Shown: positions 34,990 through 44,384 of the stretch, one piece after another | Layout: each line of letters begins with the position of its first letter | Position numbering within the stretch: the first letter of the stretch is position 1 | Assembly (NCBI RefSeq): GCF_014200455.1 | Contig: NZ_JACHBW010000003.1 | Span: forward strand, 372,001-436,000 | DNA from: Paraburkholderia bannensis | GTDB lineage: Bacteria > Pseudomonadota > Gammaproteobacteria > Burkholderiales > Burkholderiaceae | Length of the DNA: 64,000 nucleotides | Direction of reading: 5' to 3' | Position numbers and translations under genes: made by a program | The notes under the pieces: model-generated | What the model was told of the DNA's origin: nothing | The model's input: only the letters and a program-made list of their open reading frames with translations | Databases searched by the model: none

Positions 34990-35664
34990 ATGGAACGCTC
35001 CTTCACCGACCGACGCGATGCGGGACGCCTGCTCGCCGCGCAGCTCGTTGCGCCTTATGGCGCACGCCGCGACGTGGCCGTGCTGGCGCTGCCGCGCGGC
35101 GGCGTGCCGGTAGCCTTCGAAGTGGCGCGGGCGCTGGGCGCCCCGCTCGACGTCCTGCCCGTGTGCAAGCTGGGCGTACCCTGGCAGCCCGAACTGGCGA
35201 TGGGCGCGCTGTCCTCGAACGGCGCGCAGTATGTCGATGAAGCGCTGATCCGCGAGGCAGGCGTAAGCGAGCCGCAGTTGCAGAGCGCCCTCGCCCTCGC
35301 GCGCATCGAACTGGGACGCCGCGAGGCGCGCTATCGCGGCGAGCGCGCGCCGATTCCGGTGGCCGGCCGCGTGGCGCTGCTGATCGACGACGGCATGGCC
35401 ACCGGCGCGTCGCTCAAGGCGGCGGCTCTGGCGCTTGCCTCGCTCGGCCCCGCGCGCATCGTCGCGGCGCTGCCGGTGGCGCCGGCGGGCGCGCGCGAGC
35501 GGCTAGCGGGCATCGTCGACGATCTGGTCTGCGTGAAGATGCCCCTGTCGTTCATGAGCGTCGGTCAGTTCTACGCCGATTTCGATCAGGTCGACGATGA
35601 GACCGTGCGCGACCTGCTGCATCGCGCCGCGAGCGATGGCGGCTCTTCAGGCGAATCGCCATAG
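34990..35664 (+). CDS. Phosphoribosyltransferase-domain protein
   Basis: A 224-residue protein of the type I PRTase fold. The PRPP-binding loop is VALLIDDGMATGAS and the N-terminal part has VLALPRGGVPVAFEVARALG. This stand-alone family is widespread in bacteria, often near stress genes; the substrate base is unknown. ATG 34990 is chosen from the family start; the frame is open 35 codons further upstream. It is a single gene. Confidence 0.88.
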   Translation: MERSFTDRRDAGRLLAAQLVAPYGARRDVAVLALPRGGVPVAFEVARALGAPLDVLPVCKLGVPWQPELAMGALSSNGAQYVDEALIREAGVSEPQLQSALALARIELGRREARYRGERAPIPVAGRVALLIDDGMATGASLKAAALALASLGPARIVAALPVAPAGARERLAGIVDDLVCVKMPLSFMSVGQFYADFDQVDDETVRDLLHRAASDGGSSGESP

Positions 35665-35774
35665 GGGATCGCACCTGGATTCGCACCCGGGATCCCACCA
35701 GGGGTTGTCCCAGGAGTTTCACCAAGATTCGCAGTTCCAACCGTTGCACGCGCACGCGATGCCGCGCGCCTGAC

Positions 35775-36071
35775 TCAGCGCACCGGATTCGACGCGTGCT
35801 CGCCCACGACGGTCTGCCATGGCCGCACGCGCCATGACCTCACGAGGCCCGCCTGGACATAGGGATCGGCGCGCGCGAAGGCTTCTGCGGCGTTCGGGCT
35901 GTCGCCCTGGAATAGCAGCAGCGCATGGTCGACGGGATCCGCGATCGCACCGGCGAGCAGCAGTTCGCCGCGCTGCGCCGCGGCCCACGCCAGCGCCAGA
36001 TGCGCGCTGCGATGTTCGGCGCGGCGATCGAGGTAATCGTCGGCGAGTTCGTACATCAGGAGGTAATGCAT
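35775..36071 (-). CDS. YciI family protein
   Basis: A 98-residue ferredoxin-like-fold protein (MHYLLMYELADDYLDRRAEHR at the start; DHALLLFQGDSPNAAEAFARADPYVQAGLV, in part, is the YciI core). AAGGAG precedes ATG 36071, which is preferred over an ATG 23 codons earlier. The family is of uncertain enzymatic role, with a His-Asp pair (H17/D66-like positions) suggested as a catalytic site. It stands alone. Confidence 0.88.
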   Translation of the reverse strand: MHYLLMYELADDYLDRRAEHRSAHLALAWAAAQRGELLLAGAIADPVDHALLLFQGDSPNAAEAFARADPYVQAGLVRSWRVRPWQTVVGEHASNPVR

Positions 36072-36260
36072 GGTGTGTCTCCTTGCGCATGGCGCGCCGT
36101 TGAAGCGCATTGTGCCGTAGCCTACGTCAACCGAAGACATCGCCGGTCCGTTTTGAGGGTGGCTTTGCCATAATTGGTTGCGGCGATGGGCAAGTCTGGA
36201 TTGAAAAGCGGCCTGCGCACACGACTACCGACAACGTCGAAAATCCCATGGGAGTGAACG

Positions 36261-36587
36261 ATGAAGATCCAATCCGTCATTGCTGCAATCGTACTGGGCG
36301 GTGTATTCGCCGCACCGGCTTTCGCCCAAACCGCTGCTCCGGCCGCCGCTTCCGGCGCCGCCATGAATAGCCAGCAGTCGAAGATGAAGACCTGCAACAC
36401 GCAGGCCGCCGACAAGAAAGGCGACGACCGCAAGGCCTTCATGAAGCAATGTCTGTCCGCTGCCGGCGCACCCGCTCCGAAGATGTCACAGCAAGACCGC
36501 ATGAAGGCCTGCAACGCGCAAGCCGCCGACAAGAAAGGCGACGATCGCAAGGCTTTCATGAAGACCTGCCTGTCGACCAAGAGCTGA
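36261..36587 (+). CDS. psiF: PsiF repeat protein, periplasmic
   Basis: A 108-residue exported protein. The signal peptide (1-22) ends AFAQ. The mature part holds two PsiF repeats, about residues 40-66 and 79-106, each with the pattern C-x-x-Q-A-A-D-K-K-G-D-D-R-K-A-F-M-K-x-C. The E. coli relative is induced by phosphate starvation; its function is unknown. The gene is monocistronic, followed by a strong terminator. Confidence 0.92.
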   Translation: MKIQSVIAAIVLGGVFAAPAFAQTAAPAAASGAAMNSQQSKMKTCNTQAADKKGDDRKAFMKQCLSAAGAPAPKMSQQDRMKACNAQAADKKGDDRKAFMKTCLSTKS

Positions 36588-36658
36588 TTTCACGCTTCCC
36601 CAGCCGCCAGGCATTCCTGATTAACCTGGCCGGTTCGAGACTGGAAGATCGCCGCCAG

Positions 36659-36697
36659 ACGACGCGCCCCGGCCTATGCTGCGGCGCGTCGTTTTTT
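36659..36697 (+). terminator. Intrinsic terminator after psiF
   Basis: A 10-bp perfect stem ACGACGCGCC / GGCGCGTCGT (36659-36668, 36683-36692) with a 14-nt loop, followed by a run of Ts to 36697. Confidence 0.85.
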
Positions 36698-36878
36698 CTG
36701 ACGCAGCTTTGTGGCGCCGCATAGGCCAGGCGCGCCTGCGCCGACACGCGGTTTTTCTCCTATGATGGCTCCAACGGCCCCATTCCTTACATCAAACGTC
36801 TATCGCCATCGGGCCGACACAAAAGAACCCAGACAGGCTGGTCCTGGTTGATGCCATTGGCATCGAACGGAGGCGCAG

Positions 36879-37325
36879 ATGGCATGGAGACACAAGAATC
36901 GCTGGTTTCGCCGCTGGATGCTCGTGATGGTGTTCTGGCTGGTGCCTGTGATGATCGTCGTGGTGCGCGAGACCCAGGACGAGATGGCCTATAACCGCGC
37001 GGATCTGCAGCGCGCGCTCAGTTCGTGGAGTTTCACTGATGCCGAGCGCAGTGCCGGCGCGCCGCAGCATTGCCAGGGCACAGCCGATCAGGCGCGCGCG
37101 GCGGGATGTCCCGCCGCCGTGCTCGCCGAAAACGCCCCCGCCCAACAGGAAGCCCGCGACGAATACGCACAGCGCCGCGCGACGCTCGTGCGCTATCTCT
37201 GGCATGCCTTCGTCGGTTATTGGGTGGTGCCGGCGGTGGCGCTGCTCGCGCTCGGCATGCTGCTCGGCGCGGTGCGGCGGGCGCTGCGCCGCCCGCCCGC
37301 GCCCAAGGCCGTTACGGAACCTTGA
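36879..37325 (+). CDS. Hypothetical inner-membrane protein, two membrane helices
   Basis: A 148-residue protein with a basic N-terminus, helix 1 at about residues 13-29, a polar loop (30-105) with two cysteines, helix 2 at about 107-128 and a basic C-terminal tail. GGAGG lies 6 nt before ATG 36879. The loop between the helices probably faces the periplasm. I do not recognise a family and no function follows from its neighbours. Confidence 0.8.
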   Translation: MAWRHKNRWFRRWMLVMVFWLVPVMIVVVRETQDEMAYNRADLQRALSSWSFTDAERSAGAPQHCQGTADQARAAGCPAAVLAENAPAQQEARDEYAQRRATLVRYLWHAFVGYWVVPAVALLALGMLLGAVRRALRRPPAPKAVTEP

Positions 37326-37484
37326 ATCCGGCCATACGGCGCCCGGCATGGCGCGGCGGCTCCGCGCGAATTCCGTGCCCATTCCGAAAGCTCGTTTGAA
37401 TCGCTGTGCTATAACGACGAGGCTGATCCGTGATCGGCAGCGCCGCAGCGGTTCGGCTTTCCGGAACACAGAACGGAGAACAAC

Positions 37485-38072
37485 ATGCAAGGACGTCGTT
37501 TCATCCTGAGGGCTTCTATCGCCATCGCGCTGGCCGGCGCGACACTCGCAGGCTGCTCCACAACCGGCAGCACACCACCGAATGGGCAAACCGACGCGTC
37601 GCGACGCCAGGCGATCGACGCCAGTGTCGACGGCACGCTGTCGCGCCTCTACCAGACCGTGCCCGGCGCGCGGGAACTGGTGGGCAAGGCTCACGGTATC
37701 CTCGTCTTCCCGAATGTGATTCAGGCCGGCATCGGCATTGGCGGCGAACACGGCGACGGTGCATTGCGCGTGGGCGGCAGCACGGTGGGCTACTACAGCA
37801 CGACCGGCGCGTCGGTGGGCGCCACGCTCGGCATGCAGTCGAAGGCCGTGGTCTACCTCTTCATGACCGAAGACGCCCTCAACCGGCTGCATACGTCGGA
37901 AGGCTGGTCGGTGGGCGGCGACGCCTCGGTCGCGCTTGTGAAGGTCGGCGCCAATGGCACGATCGATACCACGACCGCCGTCAAGCCCGTCGAAGTCTTC
38001 GTGCTCACCAACAGCGGCCTGATCGGCGATCTCTCGCTGGGCACCACCAAGATCACGCAGCTGAAGCTCTGA
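37485..38072 (+). CDS. YSC84-related lipoprotein (BPSL1445-like)
   Basis: A 195-residue lipoprotein with lipobox LAGC (Cys24). The mature part has the YSC84/lipid-binding SYLF-type core: AHGILVFPNVIQAGIGIGGEHGDGALRVGG (in part), then VGATLGMQSKAVVYLFMTEDAL and a conserved ending. Related lipoproteins, such as BPSL1445 of B. pseudomallei, are abundant surface or periplasmic antigens of unknown function. The gene stands alone. Confidence 0.9.
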   Translation: MQGRRFILRASIAIALAGATLAGCSTTGSTPPNGQTDASRRQAIDASVDGTLSRLYQTVPGARELVGKAHGILVFPNVIQAGIGIGGEHGDGALRVGGSTVGYYSTTGASVGATLGMQSKAVVYLFMTEDALNRLHTSEGWSVGGDASVALVKVGANGTIDTTTAVKPVEVFVLTNSGLIGDLSLGTTKITQLKL

Positions 38073-38121
38073 TTCCTGTTCGCTTACGTCCGCGCCACCT
38101 GTACCCCGTCCCTTTTGGCGC

Positions 38122-39189
38122 TCAGGTCGCGGACGTATCGATCACCTTGAAGCGCGAGCGTTTATTCGCGCGAATCACCGCCTGATAGGCCTCCACGTAC
38201 TGCTGCGCCATGCGATGCGACGTGAAGCGCTCCTCGAAGCGGCGACGCACGCCCGCACGCGGCACACGTGCAAGCCGGTTCACGGCTGCCAGCGCGCCCA
38301 CCTCATCCTCGACGATAAAACCCGACACGCCGTCGTCCACCACTTCAGGCACCGCGCCGCGATTGAAGGCGATCACCGGCGTGCCGCAGGCCATCGCCTC
38401 GATCATGACGAGGCCGAACGGTTCGGGCCAGTCGATCGGAAATAGCAGCGCATGCGCGCCGGAGAGGAATTCGGCCTTCTGGCTATCGTTGATTTCGCCG
38501 ACGAATTCCACGTTCGGCAGCGAGAACAGCGGCTTGATCTGGCGTTCGAAATATTCCCGGTCGGCTTCGTCGACCTTGGCGGCGATGCGGATCGGCAGGC
38601 CGCAGCGCTGCGCAATGCGGATCGCGGTATCGACGCGTTTTTCCGGCGAAATGCGGCCAAGAAAGGCCAGATAGCGTTGCTCGACGGGCTGCGGCGTGTA
38701 GAGATTCTCCGGCAGGCCGTGGTACACCGTGCTGAGCCAGCGTGCCTGAGGGATTGGCTGGCGCTGCGCATTGGAGATCGAGATGACGGGCGCGGTGTTG
38801 AAGGTGTCGAACACCGGCTGCTGCTCGGGCAGATCGAGGCGCCCATGCAGCGTTGTCACAAACGGCGTTTCCTGGCGCTTGAACACCGAAAACGAGTAGT
38901 AGTCCATATGGAAGTGCAGAACGTCGAACTGATCGGCCTGGCGGCGCACCATCTCCATCAGCAGCATATGCGGCGCGACCCGGTCGCGAATCGCGGGATC
39001 GAGCCGCAGCGCACGCGGCCAGACCGGTTCGAGCTTCGCGCTCGTCACGGAATCCCCGCTCGCGAACAGCGTGACGTCGTGGCCGAGATCGACCAGCGCC
39101 TCGGTGATGTACGACACGGCGCGTTCCGTGCCGCCATAGAGCTTGGGCGGAACCGATTCGGTCAGCGGAGCGATCTGCGCAATTCTCAT
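38122..39189 (-). CDS. Glycosyltransferase family 4 protein
   Basis: A 355-residue GT-B glycosyltransferase. The donor-binding C-terminal domain has FLGRISPEKRVDTAIRIA and the EX7E motif in EPFGLVMIEAMACGTP. The N-terminus opens with MRIAQIAPLTESVPPKLYGG, typical of GT4 enzymes acting on exopolysaccharide or glycogen-like acceptors. GGAG precedes ATG 39189. The acceptor is unknown. It stands alone; the 341-bp gap 39190-39530 beyond its start shows only short direct repeats and no gene. Confidence 0.92.
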   Translation of the reverse strand: MRIAQIAPLTESVPPKLYGGTERAVSYITEALVDLGHDVTLFASGDSVTSAKLEPVWPRALRLDPAIRDRVAPHMLLMEMVRRQADQFDVLHFHMDYYSFSVFKRQETPFVTTLHGRLDLPEQQPVFDTFNTAPVISISNAQRQPIPQARWLSTVYHGLPENLYTPQPVEQRYLAFLGRISPEKRVDTAIRIAQRCGLPIRIAAKVDEADREYFERQIKPLFSLPNVEFVGEINDSQKAEFLSGAHALLFPIDWPEPFGLVMIEAMACGTPVIAFNRGAVPEVVDDGVSGFIVEDEVGALAAVNRLARVPRAGVRRRFEERFTSHRMAQQYVEAYQAVIRANKRSRFKVIDTSAT

Positions 39190-39530
39190 CGGGTGTCTCC
39201 AGAGTTCGGCCAGGCGTGTCTGGCGATCGGGTCAGCCACGGGGTTAACCACGGGTCAAGCACACCGGCTTCAAGCCAGTCTTTCGCACAGGGCTTGCGCA
39301 CATTGCGCGCCTGTTCACTGCGGGAAAACTCAGATCATTGTAAGCGCGCCGTCACCGATCAGACATGGCGCAAACCCGCGGCTGAGCGACGTCGGGGACG
39401 GATCGCGCCGGATCGCTTAGGACCGCGCAGGACCGCTCCGGCAAGTTGCAAAGACCCATTATTCGGCAATCGCCCGCGGCACGCCCCCGCTCTTGCAATT
39501 TTTCATATCGGCTTACATGCGGATACAGCT

Positions 39531-40694
39531 TCAGCGCGCCGGCCATTTCCACGCCGGGATATCGAGCGCGTCGGGATCGGCAAAAGTCGTCGCGCCCAGG
39601 CGCCGCTCCAGCATAATGGACTGGCTACCCGCCTCGCGTTCGAGCGCCGCCACCAGCCGCGCCGCGTGCGAGACCACCAGCACCTGCGATTGCGTCGAGG
39701 CCCGCGCAATCAAACGCGCGAGCGACGGCAGCAAGTCGGGATGCAGGCTGGTTTCCGGTTCGTCGAGCACCAGCAGCGCGGGCGGGCGCGGGCTGAGCAG
39801 CGCCGCGGCCAGCAGCAGATAGCGCAAGGTGCCGTCCGACAGTTCCGCGCCGCGCAACGCTCGCAACAGCCCTTCCTGGCGTAGCGCCACTTCGAAACGC
39901 CCTTCGTGATTGACGATTTCGACGCGCGCGCCGGGAAACGCATCGCCGATCGCCGCATCCAGCGCCGCCCCGTCGCCGATCTCGCGTATCGTCTGCAACG
40001 CCGCGGCGAGATTCGCGCCGTCGTCGGCGAGCACCGGCGAATGCGTGCCGATCTGCACCTGGCGCGCGCCCGCGTGCTGATCGGTGCGGAAATGATCGTA
40101 GAAGCGCCACGAGCGGATCTGCTCGCGCACGGCGATCATCTCGGGCGCGCTACGCGGGTCGGCGTACTCGGTCATCATGCTGTCGAAACTCGCCACGGGC
40201 TGCGCAAGCGTCGACCAATCCTTGTCGTCGCGGATGCGGATCGTCGGCCCCTGACGATCGACGAGCAGCGCAGAGGGACGCAGCACCGGCCCGCTCCAGA
40301 TGCACTCGCGCTTGATGACGGGATCGCGCGAGAACTGCGAAGTGGACGCGGGCGGCGGCAAGCCCAGATCAATCGCATAGCCAAAGGTCTCGCCCGCGAA
40401 GCCGAGCTTGAGACTCACTGCGTCCTTGCGCACGGTGCCCTGCACTTCATGCTCGCCTGCCGCGACCGCGCGTGCGAAACGTTCGGGGCCGGCCCACAGC
40501 GTCGATTGCAGGCCGCCCTCGCGCGCCAGCGACGGAATCACGCCGCCGCGCGCGGTGAGCGCGAGCAGTCGCAATGCTCGATAGAGATTGGACTTGCCGC
40601 TGCCGTTCGGACCGGTGATGACGTTGAGCGGCCCGAGCGGCACGATGAGCTCGCGCAGCGAGCGATAGTTGGCGATGGCGAGCGTGGTCAGCAT
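39531..40694 (-). CDS. AAA family ATPase (RecF/OLD-like)
   Basis: A 387-residue soluble ATPase. Walker A is GPNGSGKSN near residue 29, and the distal part has the ABC-type signature region LSDGTLRYLLLAAAL and the Walker B DEPETSLHP typical of AAA15/21 ATPases. Such proteins act alone or as the ATPase half of nuclease or toxin systems, but no partner nuclease gene is adjacent: the neighbours are a glycosyltransferase and otsA. Its role is therefore unknown. Confidence 0.9.
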   Translation of the reverse strand: MLTTLAIANYRSLRELIVPLGPLNVITGPNGSGKSNLYRALRLLALTARGGVIPSLAREGGLQSTLWAGPERFARAVAAGEHEVQGTVRKDAVSLKLGFAGETFGYAIDLGLPPPASTSQFSRDPVIKRECIWSGPVLRPSALLVDRQGPTIRIRDDKDWSTLAQPVASFDSMMTEYADPRSAPEMIAVREQIRSWRFYDHFRTDQHAGARQVQIGTHSPVLADDGANLAAALQTIREIGDGAALDAAIGDAFPGARVEIVNHEGRFEVALRQEGLLRALRGAELSDGTLRYLLLAAALLSPRPPALLVLDEPETSLHPDLLPSLARLIARASTQSQVLVVSHAARLVAALEREAGSQSIMLERRLGATTFADPDALDIPAWKWPAR

Positions 40695-40788
40695 GAAGCG
40701 TCGAAGAGGCGAGGATCAACGCCGGATCATACGCAATCGTCTCTGGATCGCCCGCGAATGCGACGCCGCTTGAGCCTGACGGAGTGCG

Positions 40789-42207
40789 TCAGCGCTGCTG
40801 TGGCACCTTCGCCAGATCGCTCAGGAAGCGGTCGCGCCACACGCCCAGATCGTTGTGCCGCAGCGCTTCCATATTGGTTTCGTAGCGCGCCTGGCGCTCG
40901 GCGAGCGGCATCGACAGCGCGCGCTCCAGCGCCTCCGACATACCCGCCGCATCGTGCGGATTGACCAGCAGCGCGCCGCTGAGCTCAGCCGCCGCGCCCG
41001 CGAAAATCGACAGCACCAGCACGCCCGGATCGTCCGGATTCTGCGCGGCGACGTATTCCTTGGCGACCAGGTTCATGCCATCGTGCAGCGGCGTGACATA
41101 GCCCACCTGCGATTCGCGGAACAGCGACATCAGCTTCCAGCGGTCGTACTGCTGACTCAGATAGCGGATAGGCGTGTAGTCGAGTCCCGAGTAGCGGCCG
41201 TTGATGCGCCCCGCTTCGCGCTCCAGCTCTTCGCGGATCACCTTGTAGCTGGCCACGTCCGAACGCGTGGGCGGTGCGATCTGGACAAGCGTGACCTTGC
41301 CGCGCCATTCGGGCGAATGTTCGAGCAACTGCTCAAAGGCATGAAAGCGCTCGACCAGCCCCTTCGAATAATCGAGGCGATCCACGCTCATGATGAGCTT
41401 GCGCCCTTCGAGGCTCTGCTTGAGATCGAGCACATGCTGGCGGCTTTCGTAACGCGCTGCCTGCTCGGCGATCTCGTCGGGAAACACACCGATCCGATAG
41501 ACGCCCGTGCGCAGCTTGCGCCCGTAGGCTTCGATTTCTCCTTCGTGCTCGGCTTGCTTGCCCTTCTCGCCCAACTCACGCACGACGCCGTGCGCCTCGC
41601 GCGCTATGTAATCGTGAAACGCCTGCTGATCGTTGCGCGTCTGAAACCCGAGCAGGTCATAGCAGCACAGCGACTTCACCAGCTCATCGTGCGGCGGAAT
41701 CGTCTGCAACACCTGCGGCGACGGAAACGGAATATGCAGAAAGAAGCCGATGCGGTTGCGCACGCCTTCGGCGCGCAGTGCTTCCGCGAACGGGATCAGA
41801 TGGTAGTCGTGGACCCAGATGATGTCGTCGGGCTCGATCAGCTTGATGAGCTTGTGCGCGAGCCAGGCATTGACCCGCCGGTAACCCGCGTATTCGTCGC
41901 GCTCGTAGCGCGCGAGATCGTTGCGGTAGTGGAAAACCGGCCACAGCGTAGCGTTCGAAAAGCCGCGGTAGTACTGGTCGTAATCCTTCTTCGTGAGGCC
42001 GGCCGTCGCGAAGGTGACCGCGCCTTCCTGCACGAGCGTGGGACCGGCGTTCGCCACGGTTTCGCTCACCACGTCGCCGCTCCAGCCAAACCACACGCCG
42101 CCCGCGTCCTTGAGCGCGCCAAACACGCCAACGGCAAGCCCGCCTGCCGAGCCTTTGGTCTCCGTGGGCGTCGCCACACGGTTCGAGACGACTATCAGCC
42201 TGGCCAT
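40789..42207 (-). CDS. otsA: Alpha,alpha-trehalose-phosphate synthase (UDP-forming)
   Basis: A 472-residue GT20 enzyme that makes trehalose-6-phosphate from UDP-glucose and glucose-6-phosphate in the cytoplasm, for osmotic and desiccation protection. Landmarks are LIVVSNRVATP, TKGSAGGLAVGV, WVHDYHLIPFAEALR, SVDRLDYSKGL and GMNLVAKEYVAAQ. AAGGAG precedes ATG 42207. The phosphatase partner otsB is not in this window. A mechanosensitive channel gene lies directly upstream on the same strand, so both may serve the osmotic response. Confidence 0.96.
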   Translation of the reverse strand: MARLIVVSNRVATPTETKGSAGGLAVGVFGALKDAGGVWFGWSGDVVSETVANAGPTLVQEGAVTFATAGLTKKDYDQYYRGFSNATLWPVFHYRNDLARYERDEYAGYRRVNAWLAHKLIKLIEPDDIIWVHDYHLIPFAEALRAEGVRNRIGFFLHIPFPSPQVLQTIPPHDELVKSLCCYDLLGFQTRNDQQAFHDYIAREAHGVVRELGEKGKQAEHEGEIEAYGRKLRTGVYRIGVFPDEIAEQAARYESRQHVLDLKQSLEGRKLIMSVDRLDYSKGLVERFHAFEQLLEHSPEWRGKVTLVQIAPPTRSDVASYKVIREELEREAGRINGRYSGLDYTPIRYLSQQYDRWKLMSLFRESQVGYVTPLHDGMNLVAKEYVAAQNPDDPGVLVLSIFAGAAAELSGALLVNPHDAAGMSEALERALSMPLAERQARYETNMEALRHNDLGVWRDRFLSDLAKVPQQR

Positions 42208-42247
42208 CGTTGCACTCCTTTTCGTCTCATCTAGCCTGCTTCCTCTG

Positions 42248-43576
42248 TTATAGGTTCTGGGCGCGCCCGACGGTGCTCCAGCGCGCCGCCTGTGCCTCCT
42301 GCGCAGCCTCTGCCGTCTCTACCGTTGCGCGGTCCTGTCCCGCACGCAGGCTGCTGCCCGCGACGGGATCGGCTTCGGTGTGCGCCGCCGTGCTCGCTGC
42401 AGGCTGCGCGGGCGGCCGCCATGGCGGCATCGGGCGCTGCGCTGCCTGCGTCGCATCGGCGGATGGCTCGAACACGCCGCCGTCGATCTGCGCCGCCACC
42501 TCGGCACGCGCCTTCGGCAAGTACTGCGGATAGCGCGCATTGACGAAATCGAGCAGCCCTTCGCGCACCCGGCAGCGCAGATCCCAGTTCAGCCCCGAAT
42601 CCAGCGAACTCACCAGCACGCGCAACTGCATCGCACGCTCGTTGGCATCGGTGACCTGCAACACCTGCACGCGCCTGTCCCACTCGGGCGCGTGCTCGAC
42701 AATGCGCGCCAGTTCCTCGCGCAGCGGCGCAAGAGGCATGCGGAAGTCGAGCCACAAAAACACCGATCCAATGATCTGCGAACTGCTGCGTGTCCAGTTC
42801 GTGAACGGATTCTCGATAAACCATTGCAACGGCACGATCAGACGACGCTGATCCCAGATGCGCACCGACACATAAGTGCCGGTAATTTCTTCGATACGCC
42901 CCCACTCGCCCTGGATCACGACTACATCGTCCAGACGGATGGGCTGCGAAATCGCAATCTGCAAGCCCGCGATCAGATTGCCTAGCACGGGGCGTGCCGC
43001 GATACCGGCAACCAGTCCGGCCACGCCGGCCGAAGCCAGCAGACTCGCGCCTATCTGGCGCACATTCGGGAAGGTCATCAGCGCCGCGCCGACGCCGAAG
43101 ATGACGATGACCACCATCACCGTGCGCGCCAGCACGCGCGCCTGGGTGTGGATGCGGCGTGCGTGGAGGTTATCGGCGATATCGAGCGGATGCGCGGCCA
43201 CGATGGCCTCGCCGATGGCCGCCGCGCAGCGCACGGACAGCCAGGTGATGGCGCCGACCAGCGCGAAGGCGCACAACTCGCGCAGGGTCGAGACAAAGCG
43301 CAGCGTGTCGGGAACCTGCCACCAGACGAACTCCAGCGCGAGAACGCCGAGCACCACGCGCGCGGGCTGATGCACATAGCGCACGAACACGCTCAGGTGC
43401 GGATAGGGCCGCGCGATGCGGCGCACGACGCGCGCGCCCAGCCAGTGAAGCGAAAACGCGAAGGCCAGCGCAAGCGCGCTCGCGATCAGCGTGCCGAGCC
43501 AGTTCTGCAACGGCGCGTCGGCCAGGCGCGAAACAAAATCGGAAACGGAAACGGCAACGGAATCGAGATCAGGCAT
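42248..43576 (-). CDS. MscS-type mechanosensitive ion channel
   Basis: A 442-residue inner-membrane channel. There are four to five membrane helices in the first 210 residues; the pore-lining helix is ASLLASAGVAGLVAGIAARP, and the beta domain follows (LDDVVVIQGEWGRIEEITGTYVSVR). The last 60 residues are a long Pro/Ala/Gln-rich tail not found in the core family. Such channels release solutes on hypo-osmotic shock. It is 40 bp upstream of otsA on the same strand, a plausible osmotic-stress operon. Confidence 0.93.
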   Translation of the reverse strand: MPDLDSVAVSVSDFVSRLADAPLQNWLGTLIASALALAFAFSLHWLGARVVRRIARPYPHLSVFVRYVHQPARVVLGVLALEFVWWQVPDTLRFVSTLRELCAFALVGAITWLSVRCAAAIGEAIVAAHPLDIADNLHARRIHTQARVLARTVMVVIVIFGVGAALMTFPNVRQIGASLLASAGVAGLVAGIAARPVLGNLIAGLQIAISQPIRLDDVVVIQGEWGRIEEITGTYVSVRIWDQRRLIVPLQWFIENPFTNWTRSSSQIIGSVFLWLDFRMPLAPLREELARIVEHAPEWDRRVQVLQVTDANERAMQLRVLVSSLDSGLNWDLRCRVREGLLDFVNARYPQYLPKARAEVAAQIDGGVFEPSADATQAAQRPMPPWRPPAQPAASTAAHTEADPVAGSSLRAGQDRATVETAEAAQEAQAARWSTVGRAQNL

Positions 43577-43803
43577 CGGCGGCCAGTTCCTCCATGGGGC
43601 GGCATCGGACGGTAGACGGCAAAGATCGGACGCAGCGAAGCCACGCTACGCGAAGACGCGTAAAAAACGCTACAGAATGCAGCGGCGGCTAAAGCGCACC
43701 GCCTGGGAATCGACTAAAGAATTGGCCGTAGGTTCAACGGCATTGAGACGCGGCTGCGCACACGTGTACGCAGCCGGTTGAGAAATGTTGAATCAGAACC
43801 GCT

Positions 43804-44166
43804 TTAGCTACCGCTACCCGTCTTGCAGGGAAACGCCTTGCCCAGACCCAGTGAAATCGCCGTGCTGGCGTTGTAGCCGGCCACGTTGGGATTGTCGGCG
43901 ATGTATTTGCGCACCGCGTCGGTGAGTTGCGCGGAGCGTGCATCCGGCGGCAAACAGAAATACTGGCCGACGCGCGGCCCGGTTGTGCCGCCGATTGCGT
44001 CGATGGTGTTGAAAATGCCATCGGCTGCCCCTTCGATGTAGGCCGCACAGGCGCTACGCGAGGCTACGTCGGTTTTCGAGCAAAGGCGGTTGAGGTCGCT
44101 GGCGGTGAATGCGAAAGCCGAGAGCGGCAACATGAGCGCGCCGGCGCAGAACAGAGCCCGCAGCAT
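43804..44166 (-). CDS. Rap1a/Tai-like secreted protein
   Basis: A 120-residue exported protein: a signal peptide (1-20, ending SAFAF) and a mature domain with four cysteines (LNRLCSKTDVASRSACAAYIEG; FCLP; FPC). This matches the Rap1a/Tai immunity-protein family, which neutralises amidase effectors of type VI secretion. No effector or secretion gene is in the window, and many Burkholderia carry such proteins alone, so a housekeeping role is equally likely. AAGGAG precedes ATG 44166. Confidence 0.8.
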   Translation of the reverse strand: MLRALFCAGALMLPLSAFAFTASDLNRLCSKTDVASRSACAAYIEGAADGIFNTIDAIGGTTGPRVGQYFCLPPDARSAQLTDAVRKYIADNPNVAGYNASTAISLGLGKAFPCKTGSGS

Positions 44167-44384
44167 GGTTCTCCTTGATTCGTCGTGTGGGGCGGCGCCC
44201 CCGCGCCGCGTGCCGGTCACTGGCGCGAGCCGGTGGAGGCCTCGGCTGCGACGGGCAATTCCGCTATTGTGCACTGTTTTTCCGGACTGCCGCGCGGCGA
44301 ACCGCTGGCGTCGTCCTTTTCATACGCGGGCCGTGAGCCCGAGCCCACGTCCGCCTGATCCATCTATGGCAAGTTCTTGCGGTG

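Noticed and set aside
43751..43776. Hairpin CGGCTGCG/CGCAGCCG as a terminator of the Rap1a-like gene
   Set aside because: No T-run follows on the minus strand, so an intrinsic terminator cannot be supported, although the stem is perfect.
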